Assembly: GCA_020741755.1 (NCBI GenBank) | Contig: DYYI01000073.1 | Location: forward strand, 1-16,382 | Length of the DNA stretch: 16,382 bases | Direction of reading: 5' to 3' | Source: Aliicoccus persicus_A | GTDB lineage: Bacteria; Bacillota; Bacilli; Staphylococcales; Salinicoccaceae | Shown here: positions 7,419 through 14,814 of the stretch, piece after piece | How the letters are laid out: each line of letters begins with the position of its first letter | Numbering within the stretch: position 1 is the first letter of the stretch | Translations under genes and position numbers: made by a program | Notes under the pieces: generated by a model | What the model saw: only the letters and a program-made list of their open reading frames with translations | Database searches by the model: none | Told to the model about the DNA's origin: nothing

Positions 7419-8561
7419 TTAAATGACCTGTCTATTCTTTCTCATCAATATCATTAAGACTAACTGTAATAGTATGAGCGTTATACCGATAAATACAAAT
7501 GGTAACTGGAAGTAAGTCGCAAATATACCCGATAAGTATGATCCCGCTACAGTACCAAGTGAGAAGAATCCATAGAATAAGCCGTTCGCCTTACCTCTTT
7601 CACTCATGTTTGCGTAGAGCGCAATGACTTTGTTCATACTTGGGAAAACAAGGCTAAACCCTATACCATAAAGTACCATAACTAAAAATGTTGTAAATAT
7701 TGTTGGTACGAAATGTAACAATATCATAGATAATCCAATGATAAATATACCGATTGTAACAAGTATTTCTGGTTTGATTTTAGAATACATACGGTTTAAT
7801 GGTGTTGCAAAGACCACAATTGCTGTTATTCCGAACACACTTAATAATAACCCTGTTGATGTATCATCTAAGCCAAGCGCATCAGTTTTTAAAGGTAAAC
7901 CAAATGCGAGTGAACCGTTAGAAATCATTAACGTAAATGCTGAAATATACGCAAAAATTAAAGTCGGTCTGAGTAAGAGTTCTAAAAAATTTGTTTCGTA
8001 ATGCTTCTTACGACTATCTCTTGTTGTACTCTCACGTACAACGAGACGGATGATAATGATACTCAGTAAGAAAATAATTGCGGTAACTAGGTATACTGTT
8101 TGATATGAAGCAACACTAGAAATAATACCACCCATGGCAGGGCCGATTACTGCGGCAGTACCAATCGCAACACCTGTAAACGCCATTGAACGGCCAACCG
8201 TTGCTTTTTTAGATATATCGGCAACGAGGCTAAATGCGGCTGGTGTTAATAGTCCACTCGTAAAACCATGGATTGATCGAAGTATGACTAAAAGAAATAT
8301 ATTCGGTACGAAAACATACATGAGTAATATGATCACTTGACCACCCATGGCTATGTATAATAGTCTTCTACGACCAATTTTATCGGCAAAAAAACCACCA
8401 ATTATGTTACCAAATATATTAAAGAACGAATAGATTGCAACGATAAACCCTGCAACATATTCAGTTGCACCAAGAGACATTGCAAATGGCGTAATAATTG
8501 GTAATTGTATAAATAAATCTAAGAACACGATGACTATGACGACATAAATCAATCTACTCAA
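7419..8561 (-). CDS. MFS transporter, DHA1 drug:proton antiporter type
   Basis: A 380-aa, twelve-helix transporter. Motif A is GGFFADKIGRRRL (55-67), motif B-like ILRSIHGFTSG is at 93-103, and the antiporter motif C GVAIGTAAVIGPAMGG lies at 130-145. Motif C marks export. It therefore probably pumps drugs or metabolites out of the cell; the substrate is unknown. The start is TTG (8559-8561): GAGGG lies 6 nt upstream and the next in-frame Met is residue 28, inside helix 1, so no ATG start is possible. The gene follows the GNAT gene after 34 bp and precedes the Rossmann-fold gene by 12 bp, consistent with one operon. A non-ATG start may keep its dose low relative to its neighbours. Confidence 0.9.
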   Translation of the reverse strand: MSRLIYVVIVIVFLDLFIQLPIITPFAMSLGATEYVAGFIVAIYSFFNIFGNIIGGFFADKIGRRRLLYIAMGGQVIILLMYVFVPNIFLLVILRSIHGFTSGLLTPAAFSLVADISKKATVGRSMAFTGVAIGTAAVIGPAMGGIISSVASYQTVYLVTAIIFLLSIIIIRLVVRESTTRDSRKKHYETNFLELLLRPTLIFAYISAFTLMISNGSLAFGLPLKTDALGLDDTSTGLLLSVFGITAIVVFATPLNRMYSKIKPEILVTIGIFIIGLSMILLHFVPTIFTTFLVMVLYGIGFSLVFPSMNKVIALYANMSERGKANGLFYGFFSLGTVAGSYLSGIFATYFQLPFVFIGITLILLQLVLMILMRKNRQVI

Positions 8562-8595
8562 TTTAATCCCTCTGACATATAGTTTTTATTATATC

Positions 8596-9123
8596 TTACT
8601 GATCTGTTGACTCCTCTTGTTCAAATACTTTCTCATATGCAACGTACCATTCATCTGTGTTTTCATCTAAGTTTAAATGACCCTTATACTCAAAATCATT
8701 TTTAGAAAACTGTGTTTGCATGTGTGTATTTTCCAATGATGTATCCGTATGAATACCTTGATATCCATCTTCAATGAGCAACTCTTCTATTTCTTCCATC
8801 ATAATTTTAGCAATCCCCTTGCCAAAATATTCTGGATCCACTGCGAATCTGTGCATCGCTGCAGCATTTTCCATCGGTAATTCCCATGGAATGTCATCAT
8901 ATGGATATGGATGATTATCATCAACAACAATAAAAGCGATAATCTTATCATCTCTTTCGTAGATGTACAATGTTTCTTCTTTTATATCTTGTTCGAAGAC
9001 TTCCTTATTGGGATATGATTCATCCCACTGCATATTTCCATTTTTATGCATATATGGGATAACTGCTTCTTTAATTTGGAGAATTCTTGACAAATCTTTA
9101 AGTTTTGCTATTCTTAATGACAT
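8596..9123 (-). CDS. GNAT-family N-acetyltransferase
   Basis: A 175-aa protein of normal GNAT length. Strands at the N-terminus (LRIAKLKDLSRILQIKE, then TLYIYERDDKIIAFIVVDD) lead to the acetyl-CoA pyrophosphate-binding motif A at 91-108, HRFAVDPEYFGKGIAKIMM, with the R/Q-x-x-G-x-G/A loop seen as YFGKGIA. The late NDFEYKGHLNLDENTDEWYVAYEK matches the usual C-terminal strand pair. It transfers an acetyl group from acetyl-CoA to an amine; the acceptor cannot be read from sequence. AGGAG lies 8-9 nt before the ATG. It is the first gene of a probable GNAT-MFS-Rossmann operon. Pairing of an acetyltransferase with an exporter is compatible with detoxification, but this is inference. Confidence 0.9.
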   Translation of the reverse strand: MSLRIAKLKDLSRILQIKEAVIPYMHKNGNMQWDESYPNKEVFEQDIKEETLYIYERDDKIIAFIVVDDNHPYPYDDIPWELPMENAAAMHRFAVDPEYFGKGIAKIMMEEIEELLIEDGYQGIHTDTSLENTHMQTQFSKNDFEYKGHLNLDENTDEWYVAYEKVFEQEESTDQ

Positions 9124-9178
9124 GGTTTCACTCCTGTCTAAATTTTTATATTTACTATATTTCTTTGAAATTATGTTG

Positions 9179-9184
9179 TATAAT
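9179..9184 (+). promoter_or_regulatory. Candidate -10 for the small membrane protein gene
   Basis: A perfect TATAAT 35 bp before the start codon at 9219. The -35 region is weak (TATATT at about 17 bp), so the promoter call is tentative. Confidence 0.4.
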
Positions 9185-9218
9185 ATGAGAAAGTATTTAT
9201 CCGAAGGGGAAGTTACAT

Positions 9219-9503
9219 ATGTTTAAGTTTGATAAGTTTACAAGACCTTATTACATTAGTAATGCAGTATTCTATATTTTTACTACAGCTGTGTTAGCAC
9301 TCATTTATTATTATATCTTTTGGCCTCCAATTTCTGAAGTAACAACTGATGACTTTTTTGCAAACTTTGGTTTGCGTGAATTTGGTGGAGCGCTATTTTT
9401 CTTAGTCTTAGTTATTGTACCACTTTTAGTAATATTTGGTGCATTATATCACCTGTATAAGGCGATTACAGTTAAAAAAGATGCAGTACAAGATAATGAC
9501 TAA
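9219..9503 (+). CDS. Small two-helix membrane protein
   Basis: A 94-aa protein with two clear transmembrane segments, about 15-34 (AVFYIFTTAVLALIYYYIFW) and 58-80 (ALFFLVLVIVPLLVIFGAL). The loop between them is acidic, with TTDDFFANFG. The N-terminus is positive (FKFDKFTRPYY) and the C-terminus has KKD then acidic residues, which suggests both ends face the cytoplasm. AAGGGG lies 9-10 nt before the ATG. It stands alone between a divergent GNAT gene and a strong terminator. I do not recognise a family; function unknown. Confidence 0.85.
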   Translation: MFKFDKFTRPYYISNAVFYIFTTAVLALIYYYIFWPPISEVTTDDFFANFGLREFGGALFFLVLVIVPLLVIFGALYHLYKAITVKKDAVQDND

Positions 9504-9545
9504 AACAACCAAAAAAGAGCTGAACAAACGTCGTGAAAAATAAGA

Positions 9546-9597
9546 GAAGTGGCGTTGGAATCTAACCATTTAGATTCCAACGCCATTTCTTTTTTTT
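9546..9597 (+). terminator. Strong rho-independent terminator
   Basis: A 20-bp stem with one G-T wobble, from GAAGTGGCGTTGGAATCTAA (9546-9565) to its complement (9570-9589). The 4-nt loop is CCAT and a T run follows. It ends the small membrane protein gene. On the other strand it sits just past the DHA3 MFS stop (9643) and may also act there, although the T tract on that side is interrupted. Confidence 0.93.
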
Positions 9598-9642
9598 GTA
9601 GCTACTCATATATTTTTATATTAAGAGGCAATTTTGATCTGG

Positions 9643-10962
9643 CTATACTTGCTCACTTGCCGCTATGAGATCTTTATCTACTTGTGCATTTAACGCTTCT
9701 GCACGTTTAAGGACTGCTGATCTCATCGTTAATACAACGACTAAGATTAATGCCGCTCCACTGACAAAATTTACAGCTGCATACATACCTGTATCATAAA
9801 GCACACCATACAGTATTGTTCCTAACGGGCTTAAACTCATTGCAAACATACTGAAGGCACTCAGCGCTCGACCTTTAATATGTTGTGGTATACATTTTTG
9901 GAGAAATATACCTGCTGGCACATTGATAAACTGCAGTGTCACGATTATCGTAAAACCTACAATCGCAATGTAGACAAAGCTCATCCATGTTTGCATATCG
10001 ATATAAATTGGTAATGCATAGATGAAATAGAGCGTACCTAAAATTATGATGCCGAACTTTACTTGTTGCAGCGGGTTTTTAAAACTTTTCATGTTGGCGA
10101 TAGTTACACCAGCAACAAGTACTCCTATACCTGCGAGTGCGTTAACAAAACCAAGTGTTTCTGGTTCAAATCCAAGTTCTACAATCATCATGATTTCCGG
10201 GAATACGGATATCGGTCCGACGAATAGGTTGATCAACGATACAGTGATTAGCGTTGATCTGAAAACATCACTATTGAACAAAAATGAAAATCCTTGCCCT
10301 ACATCTCTTTTGAACTTATTAAACGCACCGTCCACTGAGTCATCATCCGTTTCATAAATCGACTTATCATAGTATAGATCGAACTTTATTAGTATGTTGA
10401 TGGCTGCTGAGAAAATAGTCGCAATCATAAATACGATGACAATACCTTGGAACCCAAGTAGTCCGAATAAAACACCACCGAGCACAGGTCCTAAAATAGG
10501 TACTGCGGATAATATGCTTTGCGTATATCCCATGATTTTTTGTATACGTTCTTTATGGAACATTTCCGTTATCGCTGCTTGGAAAGTGTTAGAGACAAAT
10601 GGACTGATTAAGCTCGTTAATAACGTCGTGAAGTAAATTGCTACTAAAGACACTTCAACAAGTTGGGTATAGACAAATAGTCCGATAATTACACTAGCAA
10701 ACAACCATTCACCGATAATAATCGTCTTTCTCTTATTCCCTAAATCACTAATTACTCCAGCAAAAGGTAGTAATATGAGTGAGATAACCACTGAAATCGC
10801 TAAGTTGATTGAGAAATAAAATGCTGATCCTGTTTCATACAAAATAAAGTACGAAACTGCAAACAGGTAAATATAATCTCCTGCTGATAAGATAAATCGA
10901 CTCATTATATAGAATACGAAATTAATGCGTTCTTGCGCTGGTATATTACTGTCAAAAATCAT
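9643..10962 (-). CDS. MFS exporter, DHA3 (macrolide-efflux-like) family
   Basis: A 439-aa, twelve-helix transporter. The N-terminus (NFVFYIMSRFILSAGDYIYLFAVSYFILYETGS) and helix 2-3 loop (LPFAGVISDLGNKRKTIIIGEW) are typical of DHA3/MFS_3 proteins such as MefA relatives. ILGPVLGGVLFGLLGFQG in helix 5 matches the GPxxGG export signature. It probably exports a lipophilic compound; the substrate is unknown. GAGG lies 8 nt before the ATG and overlaps the end of the HAAS/DUF4097 gene, 13 bp upstream, so it is the third gene of a PadR-controlled operon. PadR regulators with adjacent exporters usually respond to the exported toxin. The C-terminal 40 residues are a polar tail with no recognised domain. 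Confidence 0.9.
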   Translation of the reverse strand: MIFDSNIPAQERINFVFYIMSRFILSAGDYIYLFAVSYFILYETGSAFYFSINLAISVVISLILLPFAGVISDLGNKRKTIIIGEWLFASVIIGLFVYTQLVEVSLVAIYFTTLLTSLISPFVSNTFQAAITEMFHKERIQKIMGYTQSILSAVPILGPVLGGVLFGLLGFQGIVIVFMIATIFSAAINILIKFDLYYDKSIYETDDDSVDGAFNKFKRDVGQGFSFLFNSDVFRSTLITVSLINLFVGPISVFPEIMMIVELGFEPETLGFVNALAGIGVLVAGVTIANMKSFKNPLQQVKFGIIILGTLYFIYALPIYIDMQTWMSFVYIAIVGFTIIVTLQFINVPAGIFLQKCIPQHIKGRALSAFSMFAMSLSPLGTILYGVLYDTGMYAAVNFVSGAALILVVVLTMRSAVLKRAEALNAQVDKDLIAASEQV

Positions 10963-10975
10963 AGTTTTACCTCAC

Positions 10976-11998
10976 TTATTTTATAACAATCGAACCCATA
11001 TCAGTATTCAACGTAAATCGATAGGTTGCATTTTTAATATCACTATATGGATTCACAGCGTTACCCATATTTGCGTTCGCAATCACTTCAGTATTTGTCG
11101 GCGTCTCTCTAAATGTCACTTTCACTGTGCCCATATCTGTTTTAAGAGTGCCATCTGCATCCGCATTAATATTATTAGCGTTAACGGTTCCCATATCTGA
11201 AGACATATTGTAGAGTTTTGCTGTGCAGTTATCAATCGTTACTGTACCCATGTCTGAGTGCGTCTCTATTGAATCCGCTTGTGAATTTTCTAAAGTTACT
11301 CGACCCATGTCACTCGTTAATGAAAAGTGTTTACCAATCAATGATTGCCCTGTAACACTCCCCATGTCACACTCCACATTCAGTTCATCTATAGTTAAAC
11401 CAGTGATTCGAACAGCGCCTTGATCTACATCGGCTTCCAATGTATCTAAATCACCTGGCCATGTGATTATTAATCTATTCTTCGATGTATTTTTAAAGAA
11501 TCCGAATATCCCTTTGTTATCTTCTGATTCCTGTCTAAATGTAAGCACGTTACCGATAACGTCATATGTTAATTCACTGTTTTCGTTCGATGACTCGTAG
11601 TCCATTTCGAATTTGTCTCCCGCTTCAACAACGACAGTCGCATTCTGTACTTCAAAACGAAGGTTTTCTATTTTATTCGGATCTAGATCTAAATATTTTG
11701 TATTTTGGACGGGCTTCGATGCTCTCTCAACAGTTATCTTTTTAGAAGGTTTATCTTTCTCAACTGGTTGATCAACTGTTTTTTCTTCCTGTTGTGTTTT
11801 GACTTCTTCCTGTTCTAGTAAACCATCTACAATTTCATCAAAGTCACCGAGTGAGCGAACGACTTCCTCTTCTGATAATCCTGTATGAACACCTTGTCTA
11901 ATATGAACATCGAACTCATTTAATATATCTTGTCTCACATCATAGTCTAAATGTTTAACCTTAGTTTCTAATTGTTGTAAAAATTGTTTTCTATTCAT
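10976..11998 (-). CDS. HAAS-domain / DUF4097 beta-repeat protein
   Basis: A 340-aa protein. Residues 1-62 form an alpha-helical HAAS-type domain (MNRKQFLQQLETKV, LSEEEVVRSLGDFDEIVDGLL), commonly encoded next to PadR. Residues 63-100 are a charged Glu/Lys linker. Residues 105-340 are a DUF4097-like all-beta region in which D-M-G recurs at 211, 230, 249, 268, 288 and 333, with NMG at 310 and DQG at 192, spaced mostly 19-20 residues. This is the signature of a stacked beta-solenoid. No transmembrane helix or signal peptide is seen, so it is probably cytoplasmic, or membrane-associated through a partner. The start ATG overlaps the padR stop (TAATG). Likely role: a co-regulatory or sensory partner of the PadR-exporter system; mechanism unknown. 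Confidence 0.85.
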   Translation of the reverse strand: MNRKQFLQQLETKVKHLDYDVRQDILNEFDVHIRQGVHTGLSEEEVVRSLGDFDEIVDGLLEQEEVKTQQEEKTVDQPVEKDKPSKKITVERASKPVQNTKYLDLDPNKIENLRFEVQNATVVVEAGDKFEMDYESSNENSELTYDVIGNVLTFRQESEDNKGIFGFFKNTSKNRLIITWPGDLDTLEADVDQGAVRITGLTIDELNVECDMGSVTGQSLIGKHFSLTSDMGRVTLENSQADSIETHSDMGTVTIDNCTAKLYNMSSDMGTVNANNINADADGTLKTDMGTVKVTFRETPTNTEVIANANMGNAVNPYSDIKNATYRFTLNTDMGSIVIK

Positions 11999-12318
11999 TA
12001 TTTTCTCTCCGTTTCATTTAATATCGTCTCTACTGCTTTCGTGTAAACTTTCCATTCCTCTACGAGTTCATCTAAATAAGCAATGCCATCCTCTGTCAGT
12101 TCGTAATACTTCCGTGCAGGACCTTCCGTTGATTCTTCGAGCGTCGTTTTTAAATGCTTCTCTTTGACGAGACGTCTTAATAGCGGATACAGTGTACCTT
12201 CTGCAATCTCGATATAATTCGAAACGTTTTGAGCGAGTTGATAGCCATACTGTTTTTCTTTACCTATGAAGCTAAGTACAATCATCGTTAAAGAACCCTT
12301 CTTCAATTGAACATTCAT
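11998..12318 (-). CDS. PadR-family transcriptional repressor
   Basis: A 106-aa protein with the standard PadR winged helix: LKKGSLTMIVLSFIGKEKQYGYQLAQ (6-31), then EIAEGTLYPLLRRLVKEKHLKT (36-58) and GPARKYYELTEDG (66-78), with a short dimerising C-terminal helix. It is of the small PadR-s1 size. These proteins repress their own operon and are released by ligand. Its TAA stop shares one base with the ATG of the HAAS/DUF4097 gene, so the two are translationally coupled. The upstream region holds a promoter overlapped by inverted repeats, matching autorepression. GAGGTGG precedes the ATG. Confidence 0.95.
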   Translation of the reverse strand: MNVQLKKGSLTMIVLSFIGKEKQYGYQLAQNVSNYIEIAEGTLYPLLRRLVKEKHLKTTLEESTEGPARKYYELTEDGIAYLDELVEEWKVYTKAVETILNETERK

Positions 12319-12334
12319 TATGCCACCTCACTAC

Positions 12335-12371
12335 TGTGTATTATTTAGTACTGACTACAGTGTAATACACA
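12335..12371. promoter_or_regulatory. Probable PadR operator (nested dyads)
   Basis: TGTGTATTA (12335-12343) and TAATACACA (12363-12371) are perfect 9-bp inverted repeats with 19 bp between them. Inside lies TAGT-ACTG-ACTA, and the right half contains the palindrome GTGTA-A-TACAC (12360-12370). The element sits between the -10 and the padR start. PadR proteins bind such AT-rich dyads, so autoregulation is likely; the exact site is inferred. Confidence 0.65.
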
Positions 12372-12387
12372 CTAGTGAACATTGCAA
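12359..12387 (-). promoter_or_regulatory. Candidate promoter of the padR operon
   Basis: On the minus strand, TTGCAA (12387-12382), a 17-bp spacer and TACACT (12364-12359), each 4 of 6 to consensus. The -10 lies within the right dyad arm, so a bound repressor would block polymerase. Confidence 0.5.
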
Positions 12388-12411
12388 GGTATTAAATAAA
12401 ATTTTTAAGGA

Positions 12412-12438
12412 TAAAAAAAGACTGCACTTGGCAGTCTT
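12412..12438 (-). terminator. Rho-independent terminator of the queCDEF operon
   Basis: On the minus strand, AAGACTGC (12438-12431), a 5-nt loop and GCAGTCTT (12425-12418), followed by a T run. The 5' arm overlaps the last bases of the queF stop codon (12439-12437), so the terminator starts inside the gene. Confidence 0.88.
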
Positions 12439-12919
12439 ACCTGTTATCAATATTTTCAGGGTATAAATCATGGTTCATCATTCTGTTGGTTGCCATCTCT
12501 TCAAACTTCGTTCCTGGCTTACCATAGTTGCAGTATGGGTCGATAGAAATCCCACCGCGTGGTGTGAATTTCCCCCACACTTCTATATATTTAGGTGCCA
12601 TCAATTCGATGAGATCATCCATTATCATATTGATGCTCGTCTCATGGAAACCACCATGGTTTCTATAACTAAATAAATATAGTTTCAATGACTTGCTCTC
12701 TACCATTTTCTCAGCTGGTATATAACTGATATAAATCGTCGCAAAATCAGGCTGATTCGTTATTGGACATAATGTCGTAAATTCAGGACAGTTAAATTTT
12801 ACGAAGTAATCACGTTTAGGATACTTATTATCAAACGTCTCTAAAACTTTCGGGTCATAATCAAATGCGTATTGTACATTTTGGTTTCCTAGCAATTTTA
12901 AATCTTTCGTATCATCCAT
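12437..12919 (-). CDS. queF: NADPH-dependent 7-cyano-7-deazaguanine reductase QueF
   Basis: A 160-aa type I (short, unimodular) QueF. It reduces the nitrile of preQ0 to the amine preQ1 with two NADPH, the last step before insertion into tRNA by Tgt. FNCPEFTTLCPITNQPDFA contains the thioimide-forming Cys51 and the proton donor Asp58. ESKSLKLYLFSYRNHGGFHE (74-93) is the QueF NADPH/substrate motif with Glu93. The protein is cytoplasmic. It is the last gene of queC-D-E-F; its ribosome binding site AAGGAG overlaps the end of queE, 3 bp upstream. The operon terminator overlaps its stop codon. Confidence 0.97.
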   Translation of the reverse strand: MDDTKDLKLLGNQNVQYAFDYDPKVLETFDNKYPKRDYFVKFNCPEFTTLCPITNQPDFATIYISYIPAEKMVESKSLKLYLFSYRNHGGFHETSINMIMDDLIELMAPKYIEVWGKFTPRGGISIDPYCNYGKPGTKFEEMATNRMMNHDLYPENIDNR

Positions 12920-12922
12920 TTT

Positions 12923-13636
12923 CTACACTCCTTGTTTATTGCTCCAAAGTAACGTATGCAACTGAGGCAACACACGTACGTTTTGAAGTTCTTTATCGTT
13001 CATTACTTTATCTACGAGCTGTTCATAGCGTGCTAATAATTTTTCTGTATGGTTTTCTACACGTTCACCCAAATATGGATTCCCAACTTGTACATAAAAT
13101 TCAATGTTTGGATATTTAGCATGAACTTCTTTCGCATGTTCAAAATCTTTGTCATCGAACACGACGACTTTTAAATTATATTGTGCAGGATTTAAACGAT
13201 TCATCATGAACTCTAGCTTCTTAAAATCCGTCTTCATACCAGAACTCGGTGGTTTCGGACTAATCGTTACGTCATCAATTAACGGTAACCAATCTTGGTA
13301 CTTCGTCCCTTGAGTTTCAATCGCTAAACGTATACCACGTGCTTTTGCCGCTTCAACAAACTCACTTAATCCTTTATTGAGTAACGGATTACCACCAGAA
13401 ATCGTCACGTGATTATAGTTATCTTTAGCTAAACGATCGAGCGACTCAAATATGTCGTCACTCGTCATCATGCTGATATTGTCCTTTTGTGAGCCATCCC
13501 AGGTAAAAGCGGAATCACACCAACTGCAACGATAATCACATCCTGCCGTTCTGACAAACATCGTCTTTTGACCGATGACTGCACCTTCCCCTTGAAACGT
13601 TGGTCCAAAAATTTCTAATACAGGTACCTTCATCAT
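12923..13636 (-). CDS. queE: 7-carboxy-7-deazaguanine synthase QueE (radical SAM)
   Basis: A 237-aa radical SAM enzyme. Cys33-x3-Cys37-x2-Cys40 (CDYRCSWC) binds the 4Fe-4S cluster; FGPTFQGEGAVIGQ at the N-terminus is the QueE substrate motif. TISGGNPLL is the SAM-binding GGxP-like segment. It rearranges 6-carboxytetrahydropterin (the product of QueD) to 7-carboxy-7-deazaguanine, the substrate of QueC. The ATG overlaps the queD stop (TAATGATG); two adjacent ATGs are possible and AAGGAG suits either, so the true start could be one codon later. Length is typical of the Gram-positive form. Confidence 0.96.
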   Translation of the reverse strand: MMKVPVLEIFGPTFQGEGAVIGQKTMFVRTAGCDYRCSWCDSAFTWDGSQKDNISMMTSDDIFESLDRLAKDNYNHVTISGGNPLLNKGLSEFVEAAKARGIRLAIETQGTKYQDWLPLIDDVTISPKPPSSGMKTDFKKLEFMMNRLNPAQYNLKVVVFDDKDFEHAKEVHAKYPNIEFYVQVGNPYLGERVENHTEKLLARYEQLVDKVMNDKELQNVRVLPQLHTLLWSNKQGV

Positions 13637-14043
13637 TAAATCTCCTTCGGTCTATAAACGGCATAACTCGTTGCTGTTTCTCTTAAAAATACTTGTAAGC
13701 AGTGCACGCTATTGGACTCAGACTTTAAATAATCTGCAATCAATTCATAAATCGCACATGCGACCGTTTCAGTCGTTGGTGGGACATCTTGAAATTTAGC
13801 ATGATCATTTAACAATGTATGATCAAATGCTTCAGTCACTACTTTCTTCAGCGCCGAAAAGTTCACGAGAAAGCCCATTTCATCCAAAGTATCACCGACA
13901 ATCGTTATGTTTGCAACATAGTTATGCCCATGAACATTGCGGCATTTACCCGCACGTGCGTCATCAATGAAATGCGCTGCACTAAAATGTAGATCTTTGT
14001 TAAGTTCAAATAAAAAGTCATGTGTCCTTACCGGATATATCAT
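13636..14043 (-). CDS. queD: 6-carboxy-5,6,7,8-tetrahydropterin synthase QueD
   Basis: A 135-aa member of the PTPS-like fold. The zinc ligands are His24 (FSAAH), His38 and His40 (NVHGHNY). Cys34 between them is the catalytic cysteine. FDHTLLND (73-80), PPTTETVA (88-95) and Glu122 complete the active site. It turns dihydroneopterin triphosphate into 6-carboxytetrahydropterin, the second step of queuosine-precursor synthesis. Its ATG overlaps the queC TGA stop by 4 nt (ATGA), and AAGGAGG lies in the queC 3' end, so translation is coupled. Confidence 0.96.
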   Translation of the reverse strand: MIYPVRTHDFLFELNKDLHFSAAHFIDDARAGKCRNVHGHNYVANITIVGDTLDEMGFLVNFSALKKVVTEAFDHTLLNDHAKFQDVPPTTETVACAIYELIADYLKSESNSVHCLQVFLRETATSYAVYRPKEI

Positions 14044-14699
14044 AATGCCGCCTCCTTTTCTTCTAAGTAGGCATTCAATCCATTCATGCGGAGTTCACAT
14101 GCTGGACACTTGCCACAACCATCACTCATGATGCCTTCGTAACATGTCAACGTATTGTCTCTTATATACTCTAACTTGCCAAAACTATCCGCTAACGCCC
14201 ACGTTTCTTTTTTATCGAGCCACATGAGCGGTGTGGCAATAATGAAGTTTTCATCCATCGCTAAATTTGCTGTCACATTCATTGATTTAACAAACACATC
14301 GCGACAATCCGGGTATCCACTAAAGTCCGTTTCACATACACCGGTAATAATTGTTTTCGCACCAATTTGATAAGCAAGTGCTGTAGCAAATGATAAAAAG
14401 ATCAAATTTCTTGCTGGTACAAATGTATTCGGTATTTTATCATCTGATGAAACTTCCATATCATGTTGTGTGAGTGCATTTGGAGACAGTTGCGAGAGCA
14501 AATTCATATCTAACACGTGATGCTTTAACCCGTGCTCTTTTGCTATATTTTTTGCAACTTCAATTTCAAGTGCATGACGTTGACCATATTCAAACGTAAC
14601 GAGCTCGACTTCCTTGTAATACGCCATCGCATAAAACATACAAGTTGTACTATCTTGACCGCCTGAAAAAACGACGAGAGCTTTTTCTTTATCTAACAT
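14040..14699 (-). CDS. queC: 7-cyano-7-deazaguanine synthase QueC
   Basis: A 219-aa ATP-dependent synthase of the N-type pyrophosphatase fold. The PP-loop is SGGQDS (12-17). FVPARNLIFLS and TGVCETDFSGYPDCR are family motifs. Four cysteines near the C-terminus (186, 195, 198, 201) bind zinc. It converts 7-carboxy-7-deazaguanine plus ammonia to preQ0. It is the first gene of queC-D-E-F, with AGGAGG upstream of the ATG. A preQ1 riboswitch and transcription attenuator lie in its leader, so the end product of the operon represses it. Confidence 0.97.
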   Translation of the reverse strand: MLDKEKALVVFSGGQDSTTCMFYAMAYYKEVELVTFEYGQRHALEIEVAKNIAKEHGLKHHVLDMNLLSQLSPNALTQHDMEVSSDDKIPNTFVPARNLIFLSFATALAYQIGAKTIITGVCETDFSGYPDCRDVFVKSMNVTANLAMDENFIIATPLMWLDKKETWALADSFGKLEYIRDNTLTCYEGIMSDGCGKCPACELRMNGLNAYLEEKEAAL

Positions 14700-14712
14700 G
14701 TTTTCCTCCTAA

Positions 14713-14749
14713 CAAAAAAGTCCATGTACCTTAAACTAAGGCACATGGA
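14713..14749 (-). terminator. preQ1-controlled terminator/antiterminator before queC
   Basis: On the minus strand a 13-bp stem (14749-14737 with 14733-14721, one G-T wobble, loop GTT) is followed by six T residues (14719-14714), an intrinsic terminator 15 nt before the queC start. The 3' end of the aptamer, AAACTAAGG (14764-14756), is a perfect 9-bp complement of the terminator's CCTTAGTTT (14741-14733). Pairing of these would form an antiterminator when preQ1 is absent. Confidence 0.9.
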
Positions 14750-14755
14750 TGTGTT

Positions 14756-14794
14756 CCTTAGTTTTTTATAGAGGGTTTACGGCTAAGAACCTCT
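14756..14794 (-). ncRNA. preQ1-I riboswitch aptamer
   Basis: The minus strand reads AGAGGTTCTTAGC, a short loop, then ACCCTCTATAAAAAACTAAG. P1 is AGAGG with CCTCT. The A-rich tail and CTAAG form the pseudoknot (H-type) with the loop. This matches the B. subtilis queC-leader aptamer nearly base for base. Binding of preQ1 would lock the tail and so favour the downstream terminator. Confidence 0.95.
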
Positions 14795-14814
14795 TTATTT
14801 ATTTTCATTAAACT

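Noticed and set aside
8963..9226. 87-aa plus-strand frame ahead of the small membrane protein
   Set aside because: It is mostly antisense to the GNAT gene, and its end overlaps the start of the better-supported gene at 9219.
10046..11423. Several 66-103 aa plus-strand frames inside the DHA3 and HAAS/DUF4097 genes
   Set aside because: Shadows of well-supported minus-strand genes; no family features.
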